From contig NZ_JAQSCU010000010.1 in NCBI RefSeq assembly GCF_029945535.1, positions 319,290 through 383,289 of the forward strand: 64,000 nucleotides of DNA. The letters are read 5' to 3'. Source of the DNA: Methylotenera sp. (GTDB taxonomy: Bacteria > Pseudomonadota > Gammaproteobacteria > Burkholderiales > Methylophilaceae). Made by a program: the position numbers and the translations under genes. Shown here piece after piece: positions 33,504 to 41,067 of this stretch (positions within the stretch are counted from its first letter, which is position 1; each line of letters begins with the position of its first letter). Below the pieces are notes generated by a model, which saw only the letters and a program-made list of their open reading frames with translations, was not told the DNA's origin and did no database searches.

Positions 33504-34532
33504 ATGAGAAAGCTACTCTTACTCACGGTAATTTGTGCACATGTTTCTATTGCTCAGGCTCAACCTAATATAGGTGAAATTTTGGCGCTGAGTGATTCTT
33601 TGGTGCAAGTGGCGGTAGAGCTGCCAAATGGCATCACAGGCAATGGCTCAGGTGTTGTGGTGAGTAAAGAGTATGTGGCGACCAATTGTCATGTGCTGGC
33701 TAACGCCAAAGGCGCCAACATTATTAAATATCGTGATGCCTATCAACCAATCGGTTTGAAAGCTGACTGGAAGCATGATTTATGTTTACTTAAGTTTGAT
33801 AACTTACCATTTAAGGTCGCGCCCATGCGTGATAGCAGTACTTTAAAGTATGAGGAAGAGATATTCAGCCTAGGTTATCCCATCGGTAATAATGTGCCTC
33901 AGCCTTCATATGGCAGCGTTAAGGGCTCATATCCGTTAGACGATAGCGTAGTAATTCGTACCAGTGCGGCGTTTGCCATGGGTTCGAGTGGTGGTGCTTT
34001 GTTTGATCAGCAATTTAATCTTATTGGTATTACCAGTTTTAAAAGCCCAGGATCGCATGGTTTCTTCTACAACCTACCTGTGGAGTGGATAAAAGCGTTG
34101 TTTGATTCACCAGATATACTCTCTTTGAACACAAATGATGTACCGTTTTGGGCTTTACCTTTAGAACAAAGGCCCTATTTTATGCAGGTGGTCATTCCTT
34201 ACCAAAATAAAGAGTGGGTGGCTTTAAAAAAAATAGCGCAAGCTTGGACGTTACAAGAGCCCAAATCATCTGATGCTTGGTATTTTTTAGGTTTAGCGGA
34301 AGAGGGCGCCAATGAAACGGTATCTGCCAAAGAAGATTTGAATAAAGCGCAAACCTTAAATACACGTCATTTAGATGCGATGGTGGCTTTGTCTAACATT
34401 GCCTATCTGCAAAAAGATTTAACGGCGCTTGAAACACTCAAAGTTAAAATTGATCCGCTTGATCAAGAGCAGGGTGATTTAATCATGCAAAGAATTACCG
34501 AACTTAAAACGACAAAACTTAAAAGTTACTAA
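33504..34532 (+). CDS. secreted trypsin-like serine protease with TPR tail
   Basis: A 342-residue protein. A signal peptide (LLLTVICAHVSIAQA) precedes a trypsin-like domain with the full triad: His63 in TNCHVL, Asp92 in HDLCLL, Ser162 in GSSGGAL. There is no PDZ domain, unlike DegP; instead residues about 255-330 look like two or three TPR helices pairs (DAWYFLGLAEEG, DAMVALSNIAYLQ). It is probably periplasmic. I chose the ATG at 33504 because AAAAGG precedes it and the signal peptide begins there. Confidence 0.85.
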   Translation: MRKLLLLTVICAHVSIAQAQPNIGEILALSDSLVQVAVELPNGITGNGSGVVVSKEYVATNCHVLANAKGANIIKYRDAYQPIGLKADWKHDLCLLKFDNLPFKVAPMRDSSTLKYEEEIFSLGYPIGNNVPQPSYGSVKGSYPLDDSVVIRTSAAFAMGSSGGALFDQQFNLIGITSFKSPGSHGFFYNLPVEWIKALFDSPDILSLNTNDVPFWALPLEQRPYFMQVVIPYQNKEWVALKKIAQAWTLQEPKSSDAWYFLGLAEEGANETVSAKEDLNKAQTLNTRHLDAMVALSNIAYLQKDLTALETLKVKIDPLDQEQGDLIMQRITELKTTKLKSY

Positions 34533-34606
34533 ATATTTCGAATATACATTCGTACTGCCTAACTTTTTAAACACCTAGTCTAGCGTTATTACTCTCCTCA
34601 TGAGTT

Positions 34607-34634
34607 GGCTAAATCGGCATACGCAGATTTAGCC
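34607..34634 (+). terminator. hairpin after the protease gene
   Basis: A perfect 9-bp inverted repeat GGCTAAATC / GATTTAGCC with a ten-base loop, 75 bases after the stop. The T-run is weak, so terminator function is tentative. The rest of the 536-base gap up to fliC holds the two sigma-28 promoters and no gene. Confidence 0.4.
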
Positions 34635-34848
34635 TGCTTTCCCTGCGTTATTAGCCCCTTTGTTGTGAGTCACTTTTAAATATCATAGTGAATAGTATTT
34701 AATTTAGATTCGTATGCATGATTTTCTATTTTAAATATAGTTGATATGCAAATTTATTAACACTACTGCAATGTAGGCAGGGTGTGATTTTCAGGCATAT
34801 TTGTGTATGTGGATTGATATAAAACCATTGAGATATTTAGCATGATCC

Positions 34849-34875
34849 TAAAGTTTTGAAAACTTAGACCGATAC
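34849..34875 (+). promoter_or_regulatory. sigma-28 (FliA) promoter P1 of fliC
   Basis: TAAAGTTT, an 11-base spacer, ACCGATAC, against the consensus TAAAGTTT-N11-GCCGATAA. The -35 is a perfect match. The start site would be near 34883, leaving a leader of about 185 bases. Confidence 0.75.
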
Positions 34876-34935
34876 TCTTTACATCAGCATTGCTTAATCG
34901 GCAAAAACGATAAAAGAAAATTTTAAGCCTTACCC

Positions 34936-34962
34936 TAAATTTTCTTAAAAGCTTACCGATAA
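34936..34962 (+). promoter_or_regulatory. sigma-28 (FliA) promoter P2 of fliC
   Basis: TAAATTTT, an 11-base spacer, ACCGATAA: one mismatch in each box. It lies 87 bases after P1, so fliC has tandem FliA promoters. The leader from P2 would be about 100 bases. Confidence 0.8.
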
Positions 34963-35068
34963 CAGTTACAACAGCAGCGCAAATCACACAGTGAGTAACA
35001 AAGTGAAATGCAGAGCTAACAGTAATAAAGATGTAATTGAAAATTAATTTAACTTTAGGAGAATTATC

Positions 35069-35872
35069 ATGGCTTCAGTAATCAATACCAACATCAGTTC
35101 ATTAAACACACAACGTAACTTAGCTTCATCACAAGCTTCACTAAGCACTTCATTACAACGTTTATCTTCAGGTATGCGTATTAATAGCGCTAAAGATGAC
35201 GCTGCGGGCTTAGCGATTGCTACAAAAATGGACTCACAAATTCGCGGTCAACAAGTTGCGATTCGTAATTCAAACGACGCGATTTCTTTCGCACAAACAA
35301 CAGAAGGTGGCTTGGCAAAACAGACTGATGCGATTCAACGTATGCGTGAATTAGCGGTTCAATCTGCCAATGCGACAAATAGTAGTGGTGACCGTACAAA
35401 CTTAGATGCTGAGTTTACAGAGTTGAAAGCTGAAGTAACACGTTTAAATACAGCCACTAAATTCAACGGTTCAGCAGTATTCGGTACAGCAGCAAAAGTA
35501 TACCAAGTGGGTGCTGATACAGCAGACACGATTAGTGTGAATGGTGTTGCAGCTTTAACATCAGCGACAGGTTCAATTTCTACAGCATCAGGTGCTACAG
35601 CAGCGATTACAGCTTTGGATGCAGCTTTAACGACAGTGAATACCAACCGCGCTAAATTGGGTGCTATTCAAAACCGTTTTGAATCAGTGGTAAGTAACTT
35701 ACAAGTTTCTGTGGAAAACCAATCAGCCTCTAAATCTCGCATCATGGATGCCGACTTTGCAGCAGAGACAGCAAACTTGACACGTGGCCAAATCTTGCAA
35801 CAAGCAGGTACTGCGATGTTAGCTCAGGCGAACTCCTTACCTAATGGTGTACTAGCACTGTTAAGAGGCTAA
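35069..35872 (+). CDS. fliC: flagellin
   Basis: A 267-residue flagellin, the filament subunit. The N-terminal D0/D1 helices (ASVINTNISSLNTQRNL, SGMRINSAKDDAAG) and the C-terminal helices (NRFESVVSNL, ILQQAGTAMLAQAN, ending VLALLRG) are intact. The variable centre is very short, about 60 residues, and rich in Ser, Thr and Ala (about residues 135-195), the usual place for O-glycans. TAGGAG precedes the ATG, tandem sigma-28 promoters lie upstream and a terminator follows. The nearby TPR-GT41 protein is a candidate modifier. Confidence 0.97.
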   Translation: MASVINTNISSLNTQRNLASSQASLSTSLQRLSSGMRINSAKDDAAGLAIATKMDSQIRGQQVAIRNSNDAISFAQTTEGGLAKQTDAIQRMRELAVQSANATNSSGDRTNLDAEFTELKAEVTRLNTATKFNGSAVFGTAAKVYQVGADTADTISVNGVAALTSATGSISTASGATAAITALDAALTTVNTNRAKLGAIQNRFESVVSNLQVSVENQSASKSRIMDADFAAETANLTRGQILQQAGTAMLAQANSLPNGVLALLRG

Positions 35873-35899
35873 ACGTAATTTAAAGTATAAACCTTACCA

Positions 35900-35930
35900 C
35901 CCACAGGACTGATCATCCTGTGGGGTTTTG
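35900..35930 (+). terminator. fliC terminator/attenuator
   Basis: Stem CCCACAGGA / TCCTGTGGG with a seven-base loop, then GTTTTG, 27 bases after fliC and directly before the flaG ribosome site. It probably ends most fliC transcripts and lets some read through. Confidence 0.7.
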
Positions 35931-35944
35931 CAAAGGAGAAAATC

Positions 35945-36337
35945 ATGTTCAATACATCGTTAGATGCTTATGGGTCCGTTAGAAAACTGGCTGCCGTGCA
36001 GAATACTGCTGGCAGCCAAATTGCCATTGATAGAACAACAACGAGCCCATCAGGGCTTAAACCCGTTATAAAGACCGAAAATGCTAAGGTTGATGTTAAA
36101 CCTGTAGAAGTAGACAAAAGTGAGTTGGTGACGGCCGTTAAAAAGCTGAATGAACTTGTCGCCCCTGCTTTACAAACCGTGCAGTTTTCGTTAGATGATC
36201 AGTCTGAACGTATGGTCGTTAAAGTGGTTGATACTGCCTCTAAGCAAGTGTTGAGGCAGATTCCAAATGAAGAGGTATTGGCTATGTCTAAAACGCTAGA
36301 TAAGTTGCAAGGTTTAATGATTAGGCAAACGGCTTAG
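35945..36337 (+). CDS. flaG: flagellar protein FlaG
   Basis: A 130-residue protein. The C-terminal half has the FlaG signature: LQFSLDDQSERMVVKVVDTASKQV-like strand pattern followed by LRQIPNEEVL. FlaG proteins affect filament length. The N-terminal half is low complexity. AAAGGAG precedes the ATG. It lies between fliC and fliD, the standard place. Confidence 0.88.
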   Translation: MFNTSLDAYGSVRKLAAVQNTAGSQIAIDRTTTSPSGLKPVIKTENAKVDVKPVEVDKSELVTAVKKLNELVAPALQTVQFSLDDQSERMVVKVVDTASKQVLRQIPNEEVLAMSKTLDKLQGLMIRQTA

Positions 36338-36403
36338 TGAGTTTTACATAGATAGCTTGGCTGAGTGGTTTTGAAGTGTTGTGTACGCAAGTTGGGGATT
36401 GGC

Positions 36404-36430
36404 TAAAGATTTTGTAGTTTAAGCCGATGA
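36404..36430 (+). promoter_or_regulatory. sigma-28 promoter of fliD
   Basis: TAAAGATT, an 11-base spacer, GCCGATGA, close to the FliA consensus. It is 32 bases before fliD, so the cap and its chaperones have their own late promoter. Confidence 0.75.
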
Positions 36431-36461
36431 TATTAGTAACCGTTTTGAAAAGGATATTCAC

Positions 36462-38138
36462 ATGGGACTTTCATCTACAGGAATAGGCTCTGGCCTAGAT
36501 GTGGAATCTATTGTTACGAATTTAATGAATTTTGAAAAGAAACCATTAACCGCAGTAGCAACACAAAAAACGGATTATCAATCTCAGATCTCTGCTTACG
36601 GCACGTTAAAAAGTGCGCTATCTACTTTTCAAACAGCCGTTAGCGCGCTTTCTACCGCGTCTAAGTTCAATGCACAAACAGTAAGCTCGGGTAATACTAG
36701 CGTGTTTACTGCCACGGCAAATGGTGCGGCATCTCTTGGTGATTACGCCGTCACAGTGAACCAGCTCGCTAAGGCGCAAAAGTTATCGTCTGTTGGCTTT
36801 ACCAACATTACTGACACGGTAGGCACAGGCACGCTAACGATAGGTTTTGGTACTTATGCTGCGACGGGTAATACCTTTACACCCAATGCCGCAAAAAGTG
36901 ATGTCACCATTACTATTGATAGCTCAAATAACACTTTGTCTGGTGTGCGTGATGCGATTAACGCGTCTAATTCATCTGTAAACGCTACTATTGTGAATGA
37001 TGGTACAACTAATCGATTGGTGATTACTTCAAAAGATACTGGCGAGGTCAATAGCTTAAAGATTAGTGTGGCCGATGCTGGTGATGCAAGCAATACCGAT
37101 GCTGCAGGATTATCACAATTGGCATTTGATCCAACCGCTAGTGCGGGTAGCGGTAAAAATATGACGCAGTTACAGGCGCCAAAAAATGCCCTATTAGATA
37201 TTGATGGCATTGCTGTTGTTAAAGCAAGCAATACCGTGACTGATGCGATTAGTGGCATCACACTTAACTTACTCTCTGCCAGTGCAAGCAGTGCTAACTT
37301 AGGCGTGACTAGCAATACAGACTCAGTCAAAACGTCAGTGACTGCCTTTGTAGATGCCTATAATAAGTTAGATACCACATTACGTAGCCTCACCAAGTAT
37401 GACGAGACGGGTAAAGCTTCTGGTGCGTTGCTTGGCGATGCAACAGCAAGATCTGTGATTAATCAAGTCAAAGCGGTCATGACTAAAACCATTGCTTCTG
37501 GTAATACGATTAATTCATTAAGTCAGATTGGCGTGTCATTTCAGCGCGATGGTAAATTAGCCTTGGATTCCACCAAACTAACCAGTGCGATGGCAAGTAG
37601 CTTTTCAGATATTGCTGCCGTATTTGCCACATCAGGAAAATCAACTAATCCACTCGTCAGCTACTCTGGCAACACTAGCAAAACGCAACCCGGCAGCTAC
37701 GCCGTGACTTTCACTATGACTGGTGGAAGCCTGCAAGGCACGATTAATGGCGTTGCAGCAACGGTTAGTGGCAATAATATTGTTGGCGCGACTGGTGATG
37801 CGAGTGCAGGCTTAAATATAGTTTACAAAGGCCCTACACTTTCTGAAGGAAGTTCCGTTACAAGTACTGTGAACTACAGCGTTGGCTATGCTACCCAGTT
37901 TGATAGCTTGATTACCGGTTTAATGAGTGACACTGGTATCGTGGCTTCAAGAACAGAAGGCATAAACAGCTCCATATCACGTTTAGATAAACAGACTGAA
38001 TCGCTTACAGTGAGGTTAGCTGCAATTGAAACGAGATACCGTAATCAGTTCACAAAACTTGATACGTTGATGTCAAGTATGTCCTCAACAAGTACATATT
38101 TAACTCAGCAGATTGCCGCGATTAACGCTAATAGATAA
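36462..38138 (+). CDS. fliD: flagellar filament cap protein FliD
   Basis: A 558-residue filament cap. The N terminus GIGSGLDVESIVTNLM is the FliD_N signature; the C-terminal region has the coiled-coil SRTEGINSSISRLDKQ and ends with the heptad helix RNQFTKLDTLMSSM. The middle is a Ser/Thr/Ala-rich set of beta domains. It pairs with FliS and FliT downstream. GAAAAGGAT precedes the start. Confidence 0.96.
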   Translation: MGLSSTGIGSGLDVESIVTNLMNFEKKPLTAVATQKTDYQSQISAYGTLKSALSTFQTAVSALSTASKFNAQTVSSGNTSVFTATANGAASLGDYAVTVNQLAKAQKLSSVGFTNITDTVGTGTLTIGFGTYAATGNTFTPNAAKSDVTITIDSSNNTLSGVRDAINASNSSVNATIVNDGTTNRLVITSKDTGEVNSLKISVADAGDASNTDAAGLSQLAFDPTASAGSGKNMTQLQAPKNALLDIDGIAVVKASNTVTDAISGITLNLLSASASSANLGVTSNTDSVKTSVTAFVDAYNKLDTTLRSLTKYDETGKASGALLGDATARSVINQVKAVMTKTIASGNTINSLSQIGVSFQRDGKLALDSTKLTSAMASSFSDIAAVFATSGKSTNPLVSYSGNTSKTQPGSYAVTFTMTGGSLQGTINGVAATVSGNNIVGATGDASAGLNIVYKGPTLSEGSSVTSTVNYSVGYATQFDSLITGLMSDTGIVASRTEGINSSISRLDKQTESLTVRLAAIETRYRNQFTKLDTLMSSMSSTSTYLTQQIAAINANR

Positions 38139-38157
38139 AAAGCGAAGGATATTAAAA

Positions 38158-38637
38158 ATGTTTGGACTCAATCAAAACGGTGTGAATGCTTATGCCAAAG
38201 TTGGTATGGAAACTGGTGTATTAGCAGCTAGCCCAAATAAATTAATCATTATGCTTTATGAAGGCGCTATTGCAGCGTGCCGCAGTGCAGATACCTATAT
38301 GCAGAACAAGGATATAGCCAACAAAGGTACTATGCTCTCAAAAGCGATTTCTATCATAGAGTCTGGCTTAAGACTTAGTTTAGATAAAAAATCTGGCGGT
38401 GAGATTGCTCAAAGCCTAGATGCACTTTACGCCTATATGAGTAAGCGTCTAATGACGGCAAATATTCATAACAAACCAGAATTAATACATGAAGTGATTA
38501 AGTTGCTGACTGACTTAAAGAGTGCATGGGAAGCCATTGATCACGTAAAAATGCCTGCTACAGATACATCAATGGCGATTCCTAACCAAGTGGCGATGGC
38601 GGTTAATCGTAATGTTGCTAGTTACGCAAAAGCCTAA
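38158..38637 (+). CDS. fliS: flagellin export chaperone FliS
   Basis: A 159-residue helical chaperone that caps the C terminus of unexported flagellin. Visible are NAYAKVGMETGVLAASPNKLI, MLYEGAIAAC and the LIHEVIKLLTDLKSAWEAI end. I chose the ATG at 38158 because AAGGAT stands nine bases before it and family members start there. An in-frame upstream start would run into fliD. Confidence 0.95.
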   Translation: MFGLNQNGVNAYAKVGMETGVLAASPNKLIIMLYEGAIAACRSADTYMQNKDIANKGTMLSKAISIIESGLRLSLDKKSGGEIAQSLDALYAYMSKRLMTANIHNKPELIHEVIKLLTDLKSAWEAIDHVKMPATDTSMAIPNQVAMAVNRNVASYAKA

Positions 38638-38685
38638 ATAACGTAACCATAATAAACGTAGCTATAACAAACGGAACGACTATAA

Positions 38686-39009
38686 ATGGAACATCAAGAT
38701 ACTATTGTGATTTATGAAGCTGTTGCTGGCTTAACCAAGCAGATGTTGTTGGCAGCCAAGCAGCAGGATTGGGATGCATTGGCTGAACTGGAAGCCAACT
38801 GTGCTAAGCAGGTAGCCACATTAAAGCTGAATGAAAGTGTATTACCACTGCCTAGCGATGTGCGTGCCCGTAAGTTGGCGAGTATCAAAAGCATACTGGC
38901 TGATGACCGTGAGATACGCAATATTGTTTCACCTTGGATGGTGAGGTTGAACTCACTGATGAATAGTTTACATATGGAAAACAAACTGACGCGAGCCTAC
39001 AACCAGTAG
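38686..39009 (+). CDS. fliT: FliT-like export chaperone
   Basis: A 107-residue all-helical protein after fliS, with the FliT pattern of repeated amphipathic helices (LTKQMLLAAKQQDWDALAELE, LNSLMNSLHMENKLTRAYNQ). FliT binds FliD before export and, in enterics, also FlhDC. Sequence conservation in this family is low, so the call rests partly on position. Confidence 0.82.
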   Translation: MEHQDTIVIYEAVAGLTKQMLLAAKQQDWDALAELEANCAKQVATLKLNESVLPLPSDVRARKLASIKSILADDREIRNIVSPWMVRLNSLMNSLHMENKLTRAYNQ

Positions 39010-39025
39010 ACACGTCACAATCAAG

Positions 39026-39991
39026 ATGCTCAAACAAACTGACATCGCAAGCATAAATCCTGTGGCTAGAATTTTGCCTATACTAGCAGTAGAAAGTATA
39101 GGCAGTATTCGGCAGGAGCTTGCAGATAGAGCTACGCAGTTTGTGAAGGGCCAAGAGTATTTTGCGCATGTGATATCAAAAGTAGGTGATACCGCTTACA
39201 ACGTAAAAGTTGAAAGCGGAAGCCTTAAAGGAACCATCCTTAAAATGGATTTAGGTACGGCAGCCAAAGCAGGGCAGCTGCTTACCTTACGTTATATGCA
39301 CGATAATCCTGTACCTACATTTTTACTCGCATCTACGCCCACTAATGCGGCTGGCAGCACTACGGAAATAAGTTCTGCCGCTAATCTCATTAGACATTAT
39401 CTAAAGCAAGCTGAAAGTGATGGCGTAACTAGCCGCTTTCAGGCCACGGCAGTTGTAACTAATAGCCCAAGCAATCCACAAGTGATGGCACATGATTTAA
39501 AAAATGCCGTGAGTAATAGCGGGCTGTTTTATGAGTCTCATTTGAGCGACTTGGTGCAAAGTAATCAATCGCTTGCGGCGATTAAGCAAGAGCCGCAAAA
39601 TCAAGTCAATTCGCCCATTGCAAATTTAATGTCTCAACAGTTGGCAATTCTCGAAAATCAACGCATGAGCTGGCACGGCGAAGTTTGGCCTGGACAAAAA
39701 ATGGATTGGGATGTTTATCAACAGCCGCAAAATGCCGATGGAAAACAGCCATCCAATCAGTCGCAGGCTGATCAAGATCGACCTATTACTAGTGAGATGA
39801 TCTTACATTTGCCGCATCTAGGTAAAGTTTCCGCGAGAATTAGTCTGATCGATGGACGTATGCGCGTCAATATTTTGGCAGAGCATGCTCAAACCTTAGA
39901 AGTGCTGACAGCTAAGCGATTAGGTTTAGCAGAAGCGATTGGCAAAAATGGTCAGCAATTAGATGCTTTAACGGTGGTGCGACATGAGTAA
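39026..39991 (+). CDS. FliK-like (hook-length-control C-terminal domain) protein
   Basis: A 321-residue protein. The C-terminal 80 residues (MILHLPHLGKVSARISLIDG, LEVLTAKRLGLAEAIG) resemble the Flg_hook domain of FliK; the N-terminal part (about 40-115) looks like a small beta domain (AYNVKVESGSLKGTILKMDL). It is distinct from the true fliK at 46507. It overlaps the next, FlhB-like gene by eight bases. Such a pair beside fliT is seen in other betaproteobacteria, and its role is unclear. Confidence 0.75.
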   Translation: MLKQTDIASINPVARILPILAVESIGSIRQELADRATQFVKGQEYFAHVISKVGDTAYNVKVESGSLKGTILKMDLGTAAKAGQLLTLRYMHDNPVPTFLLASTPTNAAGSTTEISSAANLIRHYLKQAESDGVTSRFQATAVVTNSPSNPQVMAHDLKNAVSNSGLFYESHLSDLVQSNQSLAAIKQEPQNQVNSPIANLMSQQLAILENQRMSWHGEVWPGQKMDWDVYQQPQNADGKQPSNQSQADQDRPITSEMILHLPHLGKVSARISLIDGRMRVNILAEHAQTLEVLTAKRLGLAEAIGKNGQQLDALTVVRHE

Positions 39992-40361
39992 CCATCAGCT
40001 AAACACTCATCAACCCGATACAATAGAAAATTCAAGCACTATAGAAAACTATAGTTCAGATTTTAACCTTAAGGGTGCTGTGAACCCTAACCAGCAAGCC
40101 ATTGCTTTGGCTTATGCCGCGGGTGAGTATGCACCCAAAGTTGTCGCAAAGGGTCGTGGTGCTATAGCCGAACAGATTATCGCCAGAGCCAAAGAGCATG
40201 ATGTGTTTGTGCATGAGTCTAAAGATTTGGTTGCGCTGCTCATGCAGGTTGATCTTGATGATCATATTCCGCCCGCTTTGTATCAGGCGATTGCAGAGGT
40301 TTTGGCTTGGTTGTATAAGTTAGAACAAGTTAAAGCGGATGAAGAGGCGCCGGTGTTTTAA
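39984..40361 (+). CDS. FlhB C-terminal-domain-like protein
   Basis: A 125-residue soluble protein whose residues about 38-115 match the cytoplasmic domain of FlhB/YscU (AIALAYAAGEYAPKVVAKGRG, then IAEQIIARAKEHDVFVHESKDLVALL). It lacks the membrane part and the autocleavage NPTH; NPNQ stands in that place, so it cannot self-cleave. It overlaps the FliK-like gene, and since FliK and FlhB act together in export switching, the pair may be a functional module (inference). Confidence 0.8.
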   Translation: MSNHQLNTHQPDTIENSSTIENYSSDFNLKGAVNPNQQAIALAYAAGEYAPKVVAKGRGAIAEQIIARAKEHDVFVHESKDLVALLMQVDLDDHIPPALYQAIAEVLAWLYKLEQVKADEEAPVF

Positions 40362-40383
40362 ATACCAGTATTTTAAATAATAG

Positions 40384-40758
40384 TTAAACCTGCATATTCA
40401 TAATGTCATGGTAAGCAGACACTAGTTTATTGCGTACTTGCACCGTTGCTTGAAATGAAATGTTGGCTTTCTGCCCAGCAATCATCACGTCAGAAAGACT
40501 GACGCTATCATCGCCCATCGCGAAACTCTTACCTAATTGTTCTGCTTCAACTTGCACCTTGTTAACTTGGTTGAGTGAAGCTTTCAGTGCATCAGAGAAG
40601 TTAACTTTTGATGTGCTTTGGCTAACGCCTTGCGTGCCAGAGAGACCTGCTGCAGAAGCTAATCCTGATGCAGCATCGGCTTGCGGGCGCTGTGCAGCCG
40701 CTTTTAACTGCGCAAGCATAGATTCTATTCTACTTGCATCAATTCCACCTGTTTTCAT
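40384..40758 (-). CDS. fliE: flagellar hook-basal body protein FliE
   Basis: A 124-residue rod/MS-ring junction protein. The C terminus has the FliE pattern NFSDALKASLNQVNKVQ, AEQLGKSFAMGD and FQATVQVRNKLVSAYHDIMNMQV. The Shine-Dalgarno AAGGAGG is perfect. It is divergent from fliF, as in Salmonella, sharing a 309-base control region. Confidence 0.95.
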   Translation of the reverse strand: MKTGGIDASRIESMLAQLKAAAQRPQADAASGLASAAGLSGTQGVSQSTSKVNFSDALKASLNQVNKVQVEAEQLGKSFAMGDDSVSLSDVMIAGQKANISFQATVQVRNKLVSAYHDIMNMQV

Positions 40759-41067
40759 GATTTGCCTCCTTCAACTTAAATTCACGCTTCTATTAACAGT
40801 CTTCTTACTTAAATTTAGACGGTTAAATAATCGCCATTTCCAACAGTTGTTAATTTAACACTTTGCTTTAATAGCGAGCGTGCAAATAGGTCTATGAAAA
40901 TTGCTCTATTCCTAAATTTGAAAATTCTAGTCATTGGCATAATGGTATCCAATAGCTTATAGAAGCAACTCTTCTGTAAATGCTGAGTGTTTAGATGGTT
41001 AAAAAACTCAACACTTATAAAGCGCAATAAGTTAAGTATTTGAAAAGCAGAACATTGGAGAAATACG
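40759..41067. promoter_or_regulatory. fliE-fliF divergent control region
   Basis: 309 bases without a gene between divergent class II flagellar genes. It must hold two promoters. I see no sigma-28 element and no convincing sigma-54 element (TTGGCATAATGG near 40935 lacks the -12 TTGC). FlhDC boxes are too degenerate to call by eye. Confidence 0.5.

Noticed and set aside
40925-40955. Possible sigma-54 promoter TTGGCATAATGG before fliF
   Set aside because: The -24 half is fair but no GC-containing -12 element stands at the right distance.
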